From the NCBI GenBank assembly GCA_013397115.1, contig VWZW01002598.1, forward strand, positions 62,001 through 126,000: a stretch of 64,000 nucleotides of DNA, written 5' to 3'. Position numbers and translations under genes: made by a program. Positions 49,113-61,759 of the stretch are shown here, piece after piece; position 1 is the stretch's first letter, and every line of letters starts with the position of its first letter. The notes beneath the pieces were generated by a model, which saw only the letters and a list, made by a program, of their open reading frames with translations, did not search any database and was not told the DNA's origin. This stretch comes from Edolisoma coerulescens (taxonomy: Eukaryota > Chordata > Aves > Passeriformes > Campephagidae).

Positions 49113-52100
49113 AAAACCTCATGCTACAAGTGAAGACTGAGCACTGCCAATTGCCACTATGTAAAGATTTACAGAAAAAAGCAATTACATGGAAAACCTT
49201 TGAATCAAAATGCTGTTATTAAATAATCCTGATTTTCATATAATGGCAAGTTTCAGTAGTAGGTCCACTTCTGAGATTGTAAAAACAGCAGGATAATGCC
49301 ACAGTAAAAGATGAGATACATGTGTTGACACACTATTCAATGACTGAATTCTCACTCCTCCAGGCTGCACATTGTTGACTGAGCAGTGAGAGTAAAAACC
49401 TAATTATCTCCTTGAAGCCTTAACTTGGCACAGTATTCTTCCTTCATTTTTTAAAAGTTTCCCCCTCTTCTCATACTACAGATGGAAAAATAAAGACTGC
49501 CCTGTTGGTGATGGCAGCTCAGAATTTAGTACCACTTTGAGACAATGCAGTACATTTCAGTGACTATCAAATGAAATATAAAATCTTAAATCAAGTTAAA
49601 GAGAAGTTGTGTGCTTAAATCTGTAAAAGCTTATTTTGTGTGAAATAAATTTAGAGGATAATATATAAACTAGTTGTTTTTGTTTGGTTTTTTTTCTATT
49701 CCTGGCTGAAAATATGCACTATCAGTGTGTGACTATAGATTTTTACTCCCAGTTCATAACCCCAAGGGACTTTCTACTGTGCGATAGAATAATGGCAATT
49801 TCAGTGATAAAAAAACTACCACCACAAACAAAAAAAGCAGCTAGTCTGATTCCCAAGAATTTAGAGTATGATAAAAAAAGTCCCATGCTGTTCCTCTTAA
49901 GGCTTACTATAGGATTACATCAGGATTTTTCTTCTTTTTATCTTCATAAAAAAAATCACAGGCCTAACGGGGAAATCATCAATCAAGGATAGCTAGAAAG
50001 ATAATGTCAGTGAATTAATACTTCAAGGAGAGGATAACTGGTGCTGTAATCCTGAATTCCAGAGTGAATGCCAGAACACCACTTGCGTAATCTGCATGAT
50101 TTAGGCATGGCCGCTTTCAAATGTAACTCCTGCCTCCTGATAAAGCTTTCATTTGAGAGAAACCGAAGTTCAATAATTTTATGTATTTTCACATGGAATA
50201 GACATAATGTGAATAGATAAGGGCTGGGCATCAAGACAGCTTTTGCTGGTTACACAGCCCAGCTAGCGCTGGTAATTTTTGCCTGACAAGTCTTGAATTC
50301 TTTTAAGTAAAGTGGAATAACTTCAGCAAAATAAAGGCAGGATAGCTCCCTCTGTGCTATAGATCAGCATAATTAGGGTTTTCTGGACAGTTGGGATAAA
50401 CGGGATTAAGAGGTCTCAGAGGAATGATGTGAGTCTTGGTGACAGTTTCAGCAGAAAGATAGTGGTTGTAGTTTTATTCTGAGAACCCCTGGTTAACTGA
50501 GATTTTTAGAACATCAACTAAGTTATTTCTGCTAAAAATGTAATTCTGCAAGGTCTGGCTGAAATGTTGAAAGGTCTACAGGAAAAGAATCTTGCAGCTC
50601 CCTGCACACACCACTGCAATAGCTAAATATGTATATTTTAAAATGTAAGTTTTAAACACTTTCTCATAACTTTTGAAGATGCCTATCTGCTGTGGAAAAA
50701 AAGGAAAAATGAGATTAGGAACTGAACATTTCCTTAGGCATCTCTCTAGGAGAATAGACACATCTTGTTTAAGGTGAACGGATAATGTATTTTATTTTCA
50801 TGGGGGAAGGAAGAGAAAGAAAATAGATTTGTTAAGTTTACCATTTTCTCCACAAACATAAAGAGAGGAATGAATAGATTGGCATTTCTTTGGGTTTCAA
50901 GAACTGTGAAGTTTTCATAAAACATAGAAATGATTAGAAAATATCTAGTAATACCTTTTTCCATCATTCATTTTCTCTTCATTCTTCTGTGTCAGAACTT
51001 TACAAAGACTATGTCTGTTTCTCCTACTGCAATAAGAGCTCCTATCAAAAAATTATTAACTTAGCCAAAGTAAAAAAAAAAAAGGGGGGAAATGCATACA
51101 ATTCAATAAAAAGCATAAAGATTTACACATGCAGCTGATGCTCCCTAAATGGGCTGCAAAGGAGACTAGACTTTGAATCTTAATATGTAAGTATAAACAG
51201 GTTTAGAAAGGTTCACTAAAGCGTATGCTTGTGTTGCAAATGGCAGTACAGATCAAAATAATGGGACCTCTCCTGTTCCCAGAAACAGCTGCAATGAGCT
51301 GATTGGAATTTAACCTTCAGGTCACCTCTGGTGTTAGTTGTCTTCCTTAGTATGCATACTATTCCATAACTACTGTGATGCTAGTGACAGTATCCCATCA
51401 GTATTTCAAAATTCCCAGTGCAATCTTTGCTTCATGTCTGAAAATGTGTGCATTCAGTGACGGGGAAAAATATTGTAAAGCATACGAGATTTATATAGCA
51501 CCCTCTAACCTAAAGGATTTCAATAATTTTCAGAAACTACAGGCCTCTAGAAAACTGAAAATATAACTCACTACTTGGATGGGTTGCAACAGCTCAGGAG
51601 CAAGCAAAACTCTTACTAACACATTGGTCATATATGGGGATGGTAGTAATGGCTTATTTAGATGAAGTATTTTTCACAAAATTCTACCAATTGTTCACTG
51701 CAGTACTAAAAAGATGAACTAAAAGTTTTCCTCTCCATGTTAAAAAAAACAAGTTCATTGTTTCTTCCTGTAAGAACTCCAAGTTGTTTATACAGTATTC
51801 AATTAATTTACCTTTGAAGGATGAATGTGACAGTCAAGTTTGTTCAAATGAGGATCCGGAGTTCCAGAAAGTCTGGAGATAAGATGTAGTATTCTGTTGT
51901 ATATATGCAATTCTACTGTATTAAATTAACTTCTCTCAGTATTCATACTAATGTAAGAAAAATGTCAGTATCATTCCTAAAATCTTCTCCATCCAGGTCT
52001 TTTAAGCTAGCTGTTTAGTTCTCTGATGACTCTTGGTTTTGTTCTTTTTATTGTCAGCTACAAAGATGTCACCATCTTCGGTTCTGTGGAGTAGTAAATG

Positions 52101-53008
52101 TAAAAAAAATCTGTAAATGACCTGGTTTAGGATGCTATATCCGAACTAAAAAAGCAGCTGTAGGTAAAAGAATTGTCCAGTATAGGTCAGTTTTTAAGTT
52201 TGCATTATTCTACTGGTATTACTTCTGCAGATAATAAGTGAATACTAAATTGTGAGATCTGTGAGTGAAAAGGTCAGAAACTTGAAATTAATTCAAGAAC
52301 AGCACTATTAAATAGATATCAAGAAATAAAGCCCCCCAAAAATAAAAGTATTACTCTAGATCTAAGGACTAAGTACAATTTGGATATTACTATGAATTAA
52401 ATTCATCATTAGAATTAAGGTCACACTTAACTGTTTGCTACATTAGACTCATCTTTTGGTATTTTAAGTGTGTCTTTTGCTGTTCCTCAGCTAAAACTAG
52501 AAAACAGCCCTATTTCTTTATAAAGAGCATTTTAAGCAATTTCTGTCCTAGCATTTAGGTACAATGATATACAGCTTTAAAAGCACAGAATTAAACTACT
52601 TTAGTAGGATTACCTAGTTAGCCATGAAGCTAACTTTTTTTTAAAACCTCCACCAGAGAATTGCATATTACAAGTGAAAAAGTGAAAATGCTTATGCCTC
52701 TAAAGAAGATCAGTCATCCTCTACTGATTTGCAAAACGTATGGTTTGAAGCAAACTCCTCCTTTGCTGCAAAGCCAGTGTTATAACGAGACGTGGTTCAG
52801 AATTAAATGAATTACATTTAATGCTGTTAGTCAATTTTGCTGAGTCTGAATTGCCAAAACAGAGATAGTAAAATTTGTACATAGGCTTGATCAGAAGCTG
52901 GTGACATCACTGACAAAGATTAAAAAAATCTGCATGGATTGGTCTCAAATATTTAACTCATAGAAGCTGTAGATGATAAATACTTCTTAGTAGTGATGGA
53001 AAGTAACA

Positions 53009-53072
53009 TCATCGAATGATGGAAAAAATGAGGTTGGAAAACACCTTTAAGATCATTAAGTCTAACTGTAAA
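53009..53072 (-). mobile_element. CR1 LINE, 3'-end scrap
   Basis: The + strand reads ATCATCGAATGATGGAAAA, then GAGGTTGGAAAACACCTTT and AAGATCATTAAGTCTAACTG. This is a diverged reverse complement of the CR1 end (normally ATCATAGAATCAT...GGTTGGAAAAGACC). Confidence 0.8.
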
Positions 53073-54979
53073 ATAAGGCGCAATGGCAATGGAGAATGGC
53101 TTGGAAAATTTAGGCTGGTTGTTTGGAAAATATTCTTTACTGGGAGAGTGATAAAACTTCTCCCCTAAAATGCCGTGGAGACCACATTGCCCCAAACAGC
53201 TGTGGGTTTCCTATCCCTGCAGTTTTCCAAGACTGAGTTAAACAATGCTACAGTTATCCCTACACCTCTATCCTTGTACAAATAGAACATCCTAAGATTT
53301 CTGCTTTAGTGGTCCACATCCTTCCTGTGATCCTTACGTGTGTCTCTGCTATCAAATGGCCAACTCTTTTGAATGTTACAGTATTGTAGAAGGAATTCAT
53401 GTCACCAAGCAGTGACTGGTTCCAGCACAAGACAGAGAATGAAAAGAAGTAATTCATGCTATTGTTGCAGTGAGTGGAGGGCTAAAAGACACAGAATTTG
53501 CTTCTCTGTGCCTCCTTGCCTTGTTATTTCACAGAGCTGAAGCAAAGTAACCAGCCAGCCTGCCTTCTTCTCTGGATAATGACAGGATGGCTTCGAGCAG
53601 CACTAAGAGATCTTGCCACTCTCAGAATCACACATTACTGATTTCCCAGCAGGTGATCAAGTGCATCCTCCTGAGGAACATTTACACTCTATTTGTATGT
53701 TACAGAAGTTTTCACAAATCTGAAAGAGAGTAAAATTAACTCTTGTTCAAGTTCAGATGATAAACAAAAGCACTATTGACAAGCACTACTAATATGTAGT
53801 GGTGACTGCACAGCACAGTGGCCTCTGTGATAATTAATATACCATGTTTTCTTTCCTGCGTTATACACTTTGAAAGCAAATGAATGTGACTGATAGGTTT
53901 AGCATTTTTAATGGACTGTGTTGTTCAAGATAACTGAGAGTCACTGATGGGTGAGGCTGTGAAATTACGGAGCAGTCATATGCTAATACATATGGCACCA
54001 AAAAATAGCTAAATCGCTAACTTCAAAATGAGCCAAGGACTCTGAAGGTGAGATCCAGACTCTAAATAGGTAGAAAAAGCACTGCAAGAACAACCTTAAT
54101 CCTTAAACTCTGTCTCTGAAGTGTTGCTCAGCATTAGGGCTCGAGGCCTCTTCTTGTAGGAGATGAATTTTAAAGTACAGAAATTTCTCGTGTTGCCAAG
54201 AAAATTGAAAATAATGTTGCAAAATCAGTAAGGCTGAATTAAGGAAATAAAAAGGAGTAGAATTTGTTTGCTCACTAGTTATCAAAGAGCAAAAAGTTTC
54301 TCTCACAGAATTTATGCTCTGTGATAGTAAGAGCCTGCCAAAACTCTCAGATGAAACATACAAATAATGATTACAATTCTATGATATACGTTATAAATTC
54401 ACCTATACTATTAATTTTGTTGCCACCTATTCACATCTCTGCCTTTTACATCTCAGCTTCTGACAATTCACAGAAGTGTTTTAAAAAGGGCTGGATTGCA
54501 AACTCTATTTAAATTGTATTTTATATTTAACCTCAGTAGTTCAGATAGATGAAAACTCTGACTCTCACAGCCAAAATAAAGCAGGGGAATATTTTAGCCC
54601 TTCATAGAAAGCACTAAACCATTTTACTAAAATCAATACAAGAGTATACAGTACCAAGGTTTTGGTTTTATATCCCTTCCCTCCCCCATTCCCTTGAGAG
54701 TGCTATACTGAATAGTTTACTATCTTGCTGGAGTACAATACTTTAATAGTAAGTAAAATGTCAAAGTGATGTTTTCGAGCATGGTAATACTGGGATTTTA
54801 TATCAGACCACAGGTTTCAGAATAATCAATGTATGTTTATAATGACTTAATTACAGTGATGAGATCTGTCTCTGCTGCCCTAAGGAAAACTGAAAGGAAG
54901 AGTATAGTTTCAATTATCCGTACCATAACCCAGCTGAATGCAGTTTTGCAAAGTTTGCTATTAGCAAAACCCATTTTAC
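53073..54979. other. Unique AT-rich non-coding stretch
   Basis: Nothing recognised. A minus-strand frame at 54103-54363 (86 codons) shows no domain and is probably chance. Confidence 0.55.
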
Positions 54980-55175
54980 CTCAGTGAATATAGTTTTTTC
55001 AATAAGAAGCTCTGGAGACATCCAATGCATTGCAACAGAATTAGGAACACAACTTTTTGAAGGAATCATCTCACCCGAGCAATGATCAAGGCTTTCACTA
55101 ATTGCCATGTGGCTGAAACAATCTCTTGGAGTATCAGAAAAAACTAGTTCGAATCTTTCTGATATGTTGCTGCTG
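54980..55175 (-). other. Candidate coding exon with weak kinase-like motif (unconfirmed)
   Basis: On the minus strand the frame is open from a TGA at 55192-55190 through 54914. A consensus-like donor GAG|GTAAAATG follows 54980. Possible acceptors are TTGTAG before 55175 or TTCAG before 55182; both lack a good pyrimidine tract. The peptide includes ERFELVFSDTPRDCFSHMA and SVAMHWMSPELLIEKTIFTE. The WMSPELL string resembles kinase subdomain VIII (W-M-A/S-P-E-x-L), but no DFG motif precedes it at the usual distance, so the resemblance may be accidental. Nearest neighbour is the LTR at 55953. No family can be named. Confidence 0.25.
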
Positions 55176-55189
55176 CTACAACCTGAACC

Positions 55190-55947
55190 TCATGCTTTGC
55201 TTTTAATTCATGGCAGACCTAAACCAAAGTGAAGGTAAAGGTCTAGCCTTAGACTGTAATGTTGATACCCCTTCCAAAAGTCTTTACGGATGCTTTCTGA
55301 AGTTGAAAAACAAAGTCACACTTGAAAAATAGTCTTGTTTGTTTCTTATTTTATTAATACGACAGCAAGAGAGACAACAAAGTTAAATTTGCTGTCGTTT
55401 GCTCAGGCAATTGTAACTTTGAGATCCACAAATTTTATCTGTGACAGCCTGAAGTTTGTTAGCAAAGAAAGTGTTCATTGAAGATATTTTGTACAAATGC
55501 AGTAATCCATATCACTTAGTTGCACTAATCTACTTAGAAGTGAAGGGAAGGGATGAGGGGGGAAAAAAAAATATGTATTTTAATCTTTTTGGTGGTAGTC
55601 CTGTGAGAAAGGATAAATCCCAAGATTTTTCACTGTTCCAACATGTAGCTGCTGGTTGCTTTCCAGTTCAGTGTTCCAAAGTTTAGCTTGTACTCAATGC
55701 AAATGAAAGGACTGTAGAAAGAACCCTTTAAGACAGAAAGTAAAAAAGAAAAGATCCTGATGCTTTCCAGGGCACTTGAGCAATTAGTCCGCAATGAGTC
55801 TGTGTAACACAGGCAGCAGTACTGGACAGCTGTCTCCTGCACAAGGCTCTCAGCCATTCATTCTCCCTGTGGACACCACTTTGCTTGTGCAAACAGGAAC
55901 GTACTCAAATGTACTCAAAAAGCAGTGGTGAAAATACCTCCTGCAGT
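55190..55947. other. Unique non-coding stretch
   Basis: Nothing recognised. Its last bases before the LTR are the left target-site duplication GTGGG (55948-55952). Confidence 0.5.
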
Positions 55948-55952
55948 GTGGG

Positions 55953-56540
55953 TGGAAGGGTTTGGTAGTGGGGGGCTTCTGTGAGAAGCTGCCAGCAGCT
56001 TCCCCTAGGTCCGATGGAGACAGTTCCAGCTGGCTCCAAGTCTGGCCAAGGCTGAGCCCATCAACAACTGTGGTAGTGCCTCCCGGATAATGTACTCAAG
56101 AAGGGGAAACAAAACCTTTGTGGAGGGCTGTTCCCTATGGCAGGGAGGGGTGAGGAGTCTTCTCGCTGAGGAGGAAGGAGTAGCAGAGACAATATGTGGT
56201 GAACTGACCACAATCCCCATTCCCTGTCCCCCTGCGCTGCTGAGGGGAAGGAGGTAGAGAAGCCAGGAGTTAAGTCAAGCCCAGGAAGAAAAGAAGGCTG
56301 GGGGAAAGGTGTTTTAAGATTTGGGTTTATTTCTAATTATCTTCCTCTGATTTAATTGGTGATAAATTAAATTAATTTCCCCGAAGTCTGATCTGTTTTG
56401 TCCACAACAGTAACTGGTGAGTGATCTCTCCCTGTCCTTATCTTGATCCATGAGATATTGTTGTATTTTCTCTCCCCTGTCCAGCTGAATAGGGTGGTTT
56501 TGGTGGGCACCCAGCATCCAGCCAGGATCAAACAACCACA
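55953..56540 (+). mobile_element. Solo LTR of an ERVL-like endogenous retrovirus (second copy type)
   Basis: A 588-bp element begins TGGAAGGGTTTGGTAG and ends GGATCAAACAACCACA. It is flanked by identical 5-bp GTGGG (55948-55952 and 56541-56545). Recognisable blocks in order: GGCTTCTGTGAGAAGCTGCC, GGCCAAGGCTGAGCCCATCA, TCAAGAAGGGGAAA, TGTTTTAAGATTTGGGTTTA, TAACTGGTGAGTGATCTCTC and GGTGGGCACCCAGCATCCAG. This is the order I remember for a very common avian ERV LTR, with the GC-rich middle repeats largely deleted here. The expected AATAAA has become GATAAA (56361-56366). There is no internal retroviral sequence. The 5' end is shorter than I recall for the family, so the exact left boundary rests on the duplication. 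Confidence 0.82.
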
Positions 56541-56545
56541 GTGGG

Positions 56546-58227
56546 AGACACCATTTCAAAGCAATCTGCCTCTCTGATGTGTGGCAGGGACTTGAACATC
56601 ATTTTCTTATATCTCTAAGGAGGGCTCTGCAGCGCAGTGGCTATCCTGGGGGGGTTCTCTGTAATTTTTAAAATCAAGTTTGATTAATTGATTATAAAGC
56701 CAGGCAAAGTTATGATGACCATGGAGACTGACTTCCTATGTCATATTCTTTGGAGAAGTTCCCTGATAGATAATTTCAGCAGAAGACAGTAAAGCAAATT
56801 TCATTCTGATGTAAGTAATTATGTAGTCACTGAGCAAGTGTATGGAAAGAGCCACTCCAGTCAGTAGGGCAGCTTAGCAACAGAGTCAAATATCATTCCC
56901 AAATTGCTCATTTTTTAAAGGCAACGTTTCTGTTTTCTAATAACACCAAGTTTTTTATTATTTTGATGAGGTTTTTATTATTTTGCCAGACACAGCGAAT
57001 ATAAATATCCTAGAAAAATATCCTCACGTATCTCTTCACTTCTGTCTTCCAAAAGATAGAGTCTTATATAGATTTATGTTAACATAATGTTAAGGATTTC
57101 ACTAAAACATCAAGATCAATAAAATGTAGTAGTGAACTCAGTGTGTAAAACAAACATTTTACCTTGATGTGCAAATGTGACTGTCACATTAAAAAATGTG
57201 ACTGTCAAAGATCTGAGAAAGGAGGCCCAAAACTAGACTGTCTCTCTAACTGGTCTGTAAACATCTGTATCATAATGATTTTTCTCTCTTTTTTTTAAAT
57301 TTCTTTTTTTCTGCCACTTATGTTACAGCCACCCTAGAGTTTGAAAGAGAACTGAGCATTTTAGCCACTCTCTTTTTCCTGTTTTCAGCTTACCCATCTT
57401 TCATTATTTCAATAAGACCACTGGGAAAGGACCCAAGTCCTCCTACTAAGTGGGAGAAGAAATAAAACTGGCCTGTTAGAGGGTGTTTTAGATGACTTTT
57501 GCAAGTAGTACCCAACCTGCTTTAAAGCACATGTTGACTGTTTCTTGTCCTGTTCTCTTTCTATTTACATAACTTTCATGAAAAAAATATTTTATAAAAT
57601 TAATGGAAAAAGATTTCAACCACATTTTTAAGAACCAATCTTCATGGACAAACTGAAATAAGTACAGTCTTCTTTCCTCTTTAAGCAGAAATGAAAAAAA
57701 CCCCAGAGAATTAATAAAAACGTTATGTAATATTATTTTCCCTTTTTCTTTCTGATGTCTACATTGATCTCTGATCAACCACCGTTTAAAAATATGAACA
57801 TTTCATGTTTTAATGTTGCTGTGTACTGTGCAGTGAAGTATTCAAGCAACAATCCTTCTTGCTTTCATATTTGTAGTAGCTTATTATCACTTCTCTGTTC
57901 AGGGTGCTGAAAGTTCTCGAGCTGTAATGCCAGTCTGAAGTTTTGAAAACTCAGGTAATTCTCTAGTTTGCTGGAGACCTGTTGTGGCTTTGTTTTATTT
58001 TTCATTTGGGAGAGAAAAAAAAGAAAATACTAGTACCTGAATCTAAGCTTGTCTGATACTTGATACACTTAAAGTTTCAGAAATATACTGGGAAAAAAAG
58101 GTATGGTAGGTATACTGTTACATACAGATTTGAAATGTGTGCTTTAGGATTAACTTTCTTTCCTCTAAGGATTTTTTCACTTCTGTATTTAGGATACAGT
58201 ATGTTCTTCAAAAGAAGACAAATTTTT
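56546..58227. other. Unique AT-rich non-coding stretch
   Basis: Nothing recognised apart from a small direct repeat: AAATGTGACTGTCA at 57173-57186 and again at 57194-57207. Confidence 0.5.
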
Positions 58228-58475
58228 GGTCCAATAGTTATAGTGCTAGCCTGAAGCTTAGAAATCTCAGATAAATCCATGTTTTGCTGTAGACTTACTG
58301 TATAACCTTGGAGAAGGCATTTTGTCTGTCTCTTACAATCCTGTGTCTGTAAAATGAAAATAATAATACTAGTATTTCTCTATCAGTGGGGTGTTGTAAG
58401 GGGTGCAGTTTCCATAGTGATCAAAACTACATCAGTGTCCTAAGTGCTTTCGGAATGATAGATAAATTTTAATTA
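58228..58475 (+). mobile_element. MIR / CORE-SINE relic
   Basis: The order of blocks follows the MIR-type SINE. The tRNA-derived head is TAGTTATAGTGCTAGCCTGA near 58236. Next come a diverged box-B-like AGATAAATCC, CTTACTGTATAACCTTGG near 58295 (MIR CTNNCTGTGTGACCTTGG), CTGTGTCTGTAAAATGAAAA (MIR CTCATCTGTAAAATGGGG), TAATAATACTAGTA, and GGGGTGTTGTAAGG. The tail is CCTAAGTGCTTTCGGAATGA. Several small gaps and roughly one mismatch every few bases show great age. Subfamily cannot be fixed by eye. Confidence 0.75.
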
Positions 58476-61400
58476 GGAAAGGCCTTTTGGATTTATAATG
58501 AAAAGAGAGGATTACTTATCATTGCTGAATTTGTCAGCCTTGGATGGGGGCAGCACAAGTCCAGCTAGCATTGTGGCACCTGAGAAATGAAAGGAGCAGT
58601 GGGATTCATGGAAGGCCCAGAATGAGGCATACATATTGGCATATAATGCAAATCAGTAATGCAGTAAATACTGATGTCACACAGAGAACATTGGAGCAAA
58701 CAAATGCAGCTTCAGTGTTATGGAACTTTATCACAACACTCTTTACTTATGTTAATGCATTTTGCATGCAGCTGAAATTATATTTCTGAGAACAGTCACT
58801 TTTCCATGTTCTCTGAAGATTATTCCCTTACTCAGTGTTGAATCGTGCATATCACTTCCTGAAATGATTTTAATCTTCCCTCTTGAGCTCAGCCACATTG
58901 AAATGTATATTCTGTATGAATGGTGCTTTGGTGCAGCAGTTACTTCATTTTGATTAGAATGTGCTTGTGAGATCTCCACAAACTAAAGTCCATTTTAAGT
59001 AAAATTCACTTTTGATACAGACCTGTCTTCTTATGAGACAAATGTCCCCTGAGATTTCTGAGATCTTTTACCTCTGGTGAACTAGATAGAGAGAACAGAT
59101 CTTTGATTCTCGATCGAGACTGAAGGGGGAGAAGAAAGAGAGAAAAAATAATGTTCCAAAACTTTATCCTCAACTAAAAATAAGGATCGGAGAGTAAAGA
59201 CTTATTCTGGGATTGTTTCTCCTAATAAATATGATCAGGAATGATGAATATGAATTCTGCGCTGTGAGAAATATAGAGATGGTACACAAGCATTTAAAGA
59301 CCCCATTGAACAAAATATCCTTAAAGAAATGAGAAAAAGAAGTGGTTCAAGCAACATGCAGAGAGAGGTCTCTCCTCTGCACCAGAATTTTCCAGATGAT
59401 CAAGTTCATTTTCCTGGCTCTGCAGCAAGGGTCTTTTTGTGTACATAATCATCTAAACAGCATAGAACAACACAATTTGGTTCAGCCTTCCATTCCTTCT
59501 CATATTTTTTTTTTTGCTCAGAAATGAGAAGCATGAGATTTAGAATATTAATTCAAATGTCAGGGATTCCTGCTCCTTAGAAAATGAGCCAAGAGGACAA
59601 AGAGAGTGAATAATATGCAAATTATAAAAAGATAACATGAAGGTTTTTACTGCTTATGTACTTCTTTAAATGATCTCTGTGGAAAAAAAAAAAAATGAAA
59701 GACAGTTTACATCCCATCAGGAAGGAATGATGCAAAGAAGAAACAGGTGTGCTCTTTTGCTTTTACCTACCTACTAATTTCTCTCTGTTGTTGACAGTAT
59801 TGTCAGGTAGCATCTAGTGGGCTGAAAAATCTGAGAGAAACTGATAAAGCAAAAGAGATAACTGAATTAGAACTTATGTATATGTTATTGCAAAGAAAAT
59901 ATCATTTTACTGTCTTTTTGCTTGTTGTGTCTAGTTACCTTTCACTACTGTGCAGTCATAAAGCATTTAATGGATAAGTTTCCTTTGCAGAAATGTTTTT
60001 ACAGGAGCAGAGCTGAGCATACTTGCTCAAAAAAACTTGTTGAATGGTTCACACTGCACATTGCTGTTATCATTTACATCTTTCACAAAAAAAAATTCTC
60101 AGAAAATATGTTAGAGATTAAATGCTAAGTAGAAAATAACATCTTATTTAGAATGAAGATAGTCAGAGGAGTTATCTAAAAAATACTATGAAGGTCTCAC
60201 AGGAATAAACAAGTTTCCCACATGATTAAAATTTCTCCTGAATAACAGTATCTTAAAGAAAAATCAACTGCAAACAAATGCACATGAAAAAGCAAAACCA
60301 ATTCACAAATAATGTGTGAGCAGTCAAAAAGACCAAATTCATGGCATAAACAGATCACTAGTAATAGCCTATCTCAAATTTGGAATGATACCAGCTGTCG
60401 GCAGTTTGCTGAGAATTGAGATTTTGGCGTGGAAACTCTTCACTTCATCCATCACAGTCTGACTTAAGAGGGTTGGAAGATAAAGGGGGAAAAAGTAAAT
60501 AAATTCTGCTTGTTGCCCAAGGCAAAATTTAGTTTGTTACTCAGCTCGTTGCAGTATGCATCACTTTTAATGAACTTTTAAATTAAATACACTTACTTTC
60601 TTGTCTTTCTTATCTTGTGAAAGAGCAAAAACATGTTTATATGCCTCTGAGTTCAAGAAGTCCTAATACAAGAGGTGAAGAATGAGCCTGCCATGTATTG
60701 TTAGTTCAGAGGTTAAGGTGGCTTTTGACATGTGTGTCTGGTCTTCATCAAGACTAAATGAAGGATTGATTAATATTTGCTTGATTATCAATAAATGAAA
60801 CCAAATAAAATTTTTATCCAAAGACTAAACAAAACAAAAGAAAGAAAGAAAAAAGACCATGATTTAGTTGCCATTGTGGGAGTCAAAACACATCACAAAC
60901 CACAAGCAGAAAAATTGGAAACCTAAAAAACCCAGATGGTTTCAGAGAAGTCTCCACCTTCTCTAAGTAAACCACTTGGTCAGCTTTGTTTGACTGCTCA
61001 GATAAGATTAGCTAAGAGAATTTTTGAGAGTGTTCACAGGTAAACCTTAAATTTGGGAGGGGAGATAATCAACCTTCATGAAAATCTAGTTCCATTTGGC
61101 GCTTGCCCTGATGGTGGCACTCTTCACTCTTGGATCCACTCACACCTGCCACATAAAGAACAATTAATAGGATGGATTTAGCATTCAGAATTAGGTAATC
61201 TAAAGAAAAGCTTTCCCCATTTTTTACATGCATGCTTCAAAAAACAACTGTATAAATGTGCTATTTTTAAAACAATGGATTTAAATAGTGAGAGAGTGAA
61301 ATCATGTCATTCCAATCTCAAATGTTCTCTAGTCTAAAAAGACCTCTCTTCACTTTTTCTGTATTTTTCTCCTCCCACTGCGAATGGCTTAGAGAACTGT

Positions 61401-61759
61401 TTTTCCTATTCAGTGCTTTTATTTGATTTTTTCACTCTGCTTTTTATCAAGCTAAAATGTTTCTGCAATATTCATGAATTCAGCAGCAGCCCAGGAGTGG
61501 GTGTCAGGTGTTGTTTTGCTACTGTTTCTCCTGCTGGGTCCCCTGCTCAACTAGAGAGTACAATCACATTTTAGAATTTAACAGGCTTTAAGTCGGGGAG
61601 GGTTGTTGGAGGGTGCTTTTTTTTTGTGGAACATGCTGGTTGTTGTGGTGGTGTACTTTATGTCTAAGCCTGGAGGAAGAAATGTTGTGAACATGGTAGG
61701 GTTTTACTGATTCTTGCATCGCTACATTAATACTTTCCCATTGTTAAAACTACACCTGA
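58476..61759. other. Unique AT-rich non-coding stretch
   Basis: No gene or repeat family recognised. An octamer ATGCAAAT lies at 58646-58653 within a balanced segment (about 58600-58720) that could be regulatory. An A-rich (GAAA)n patch is at 60825-60857. Confidence 0.5.

Larger units (their letters stand above)
40685..53008. other. Long unique AT-rich non-coding stretch
   Basis: No gene, RNA gene or dated repeat family recognised across about 12 kb. It contains the A/C-rich tract at 49026-49112 and an imperfect 18-bp duplication at 48614-48651. Two segments read like possible regulatory elements: about 46740-46930 (balanced composition, few simple repeats) and 50365-50410. The latter has a TAATTAGGG site next to GGGATAAA and GGGATTA, the last resembling OTX/CRX-type homeodomain sites. 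Confidence 0.5.

Noticed and set aside
55140..55155. TAGTTCGAATC resembling a tRNA T-loop (GGTTCGAATCC)
   Set aside because: No acceptor stem, D-arm or anticodon arm can be folded around it.
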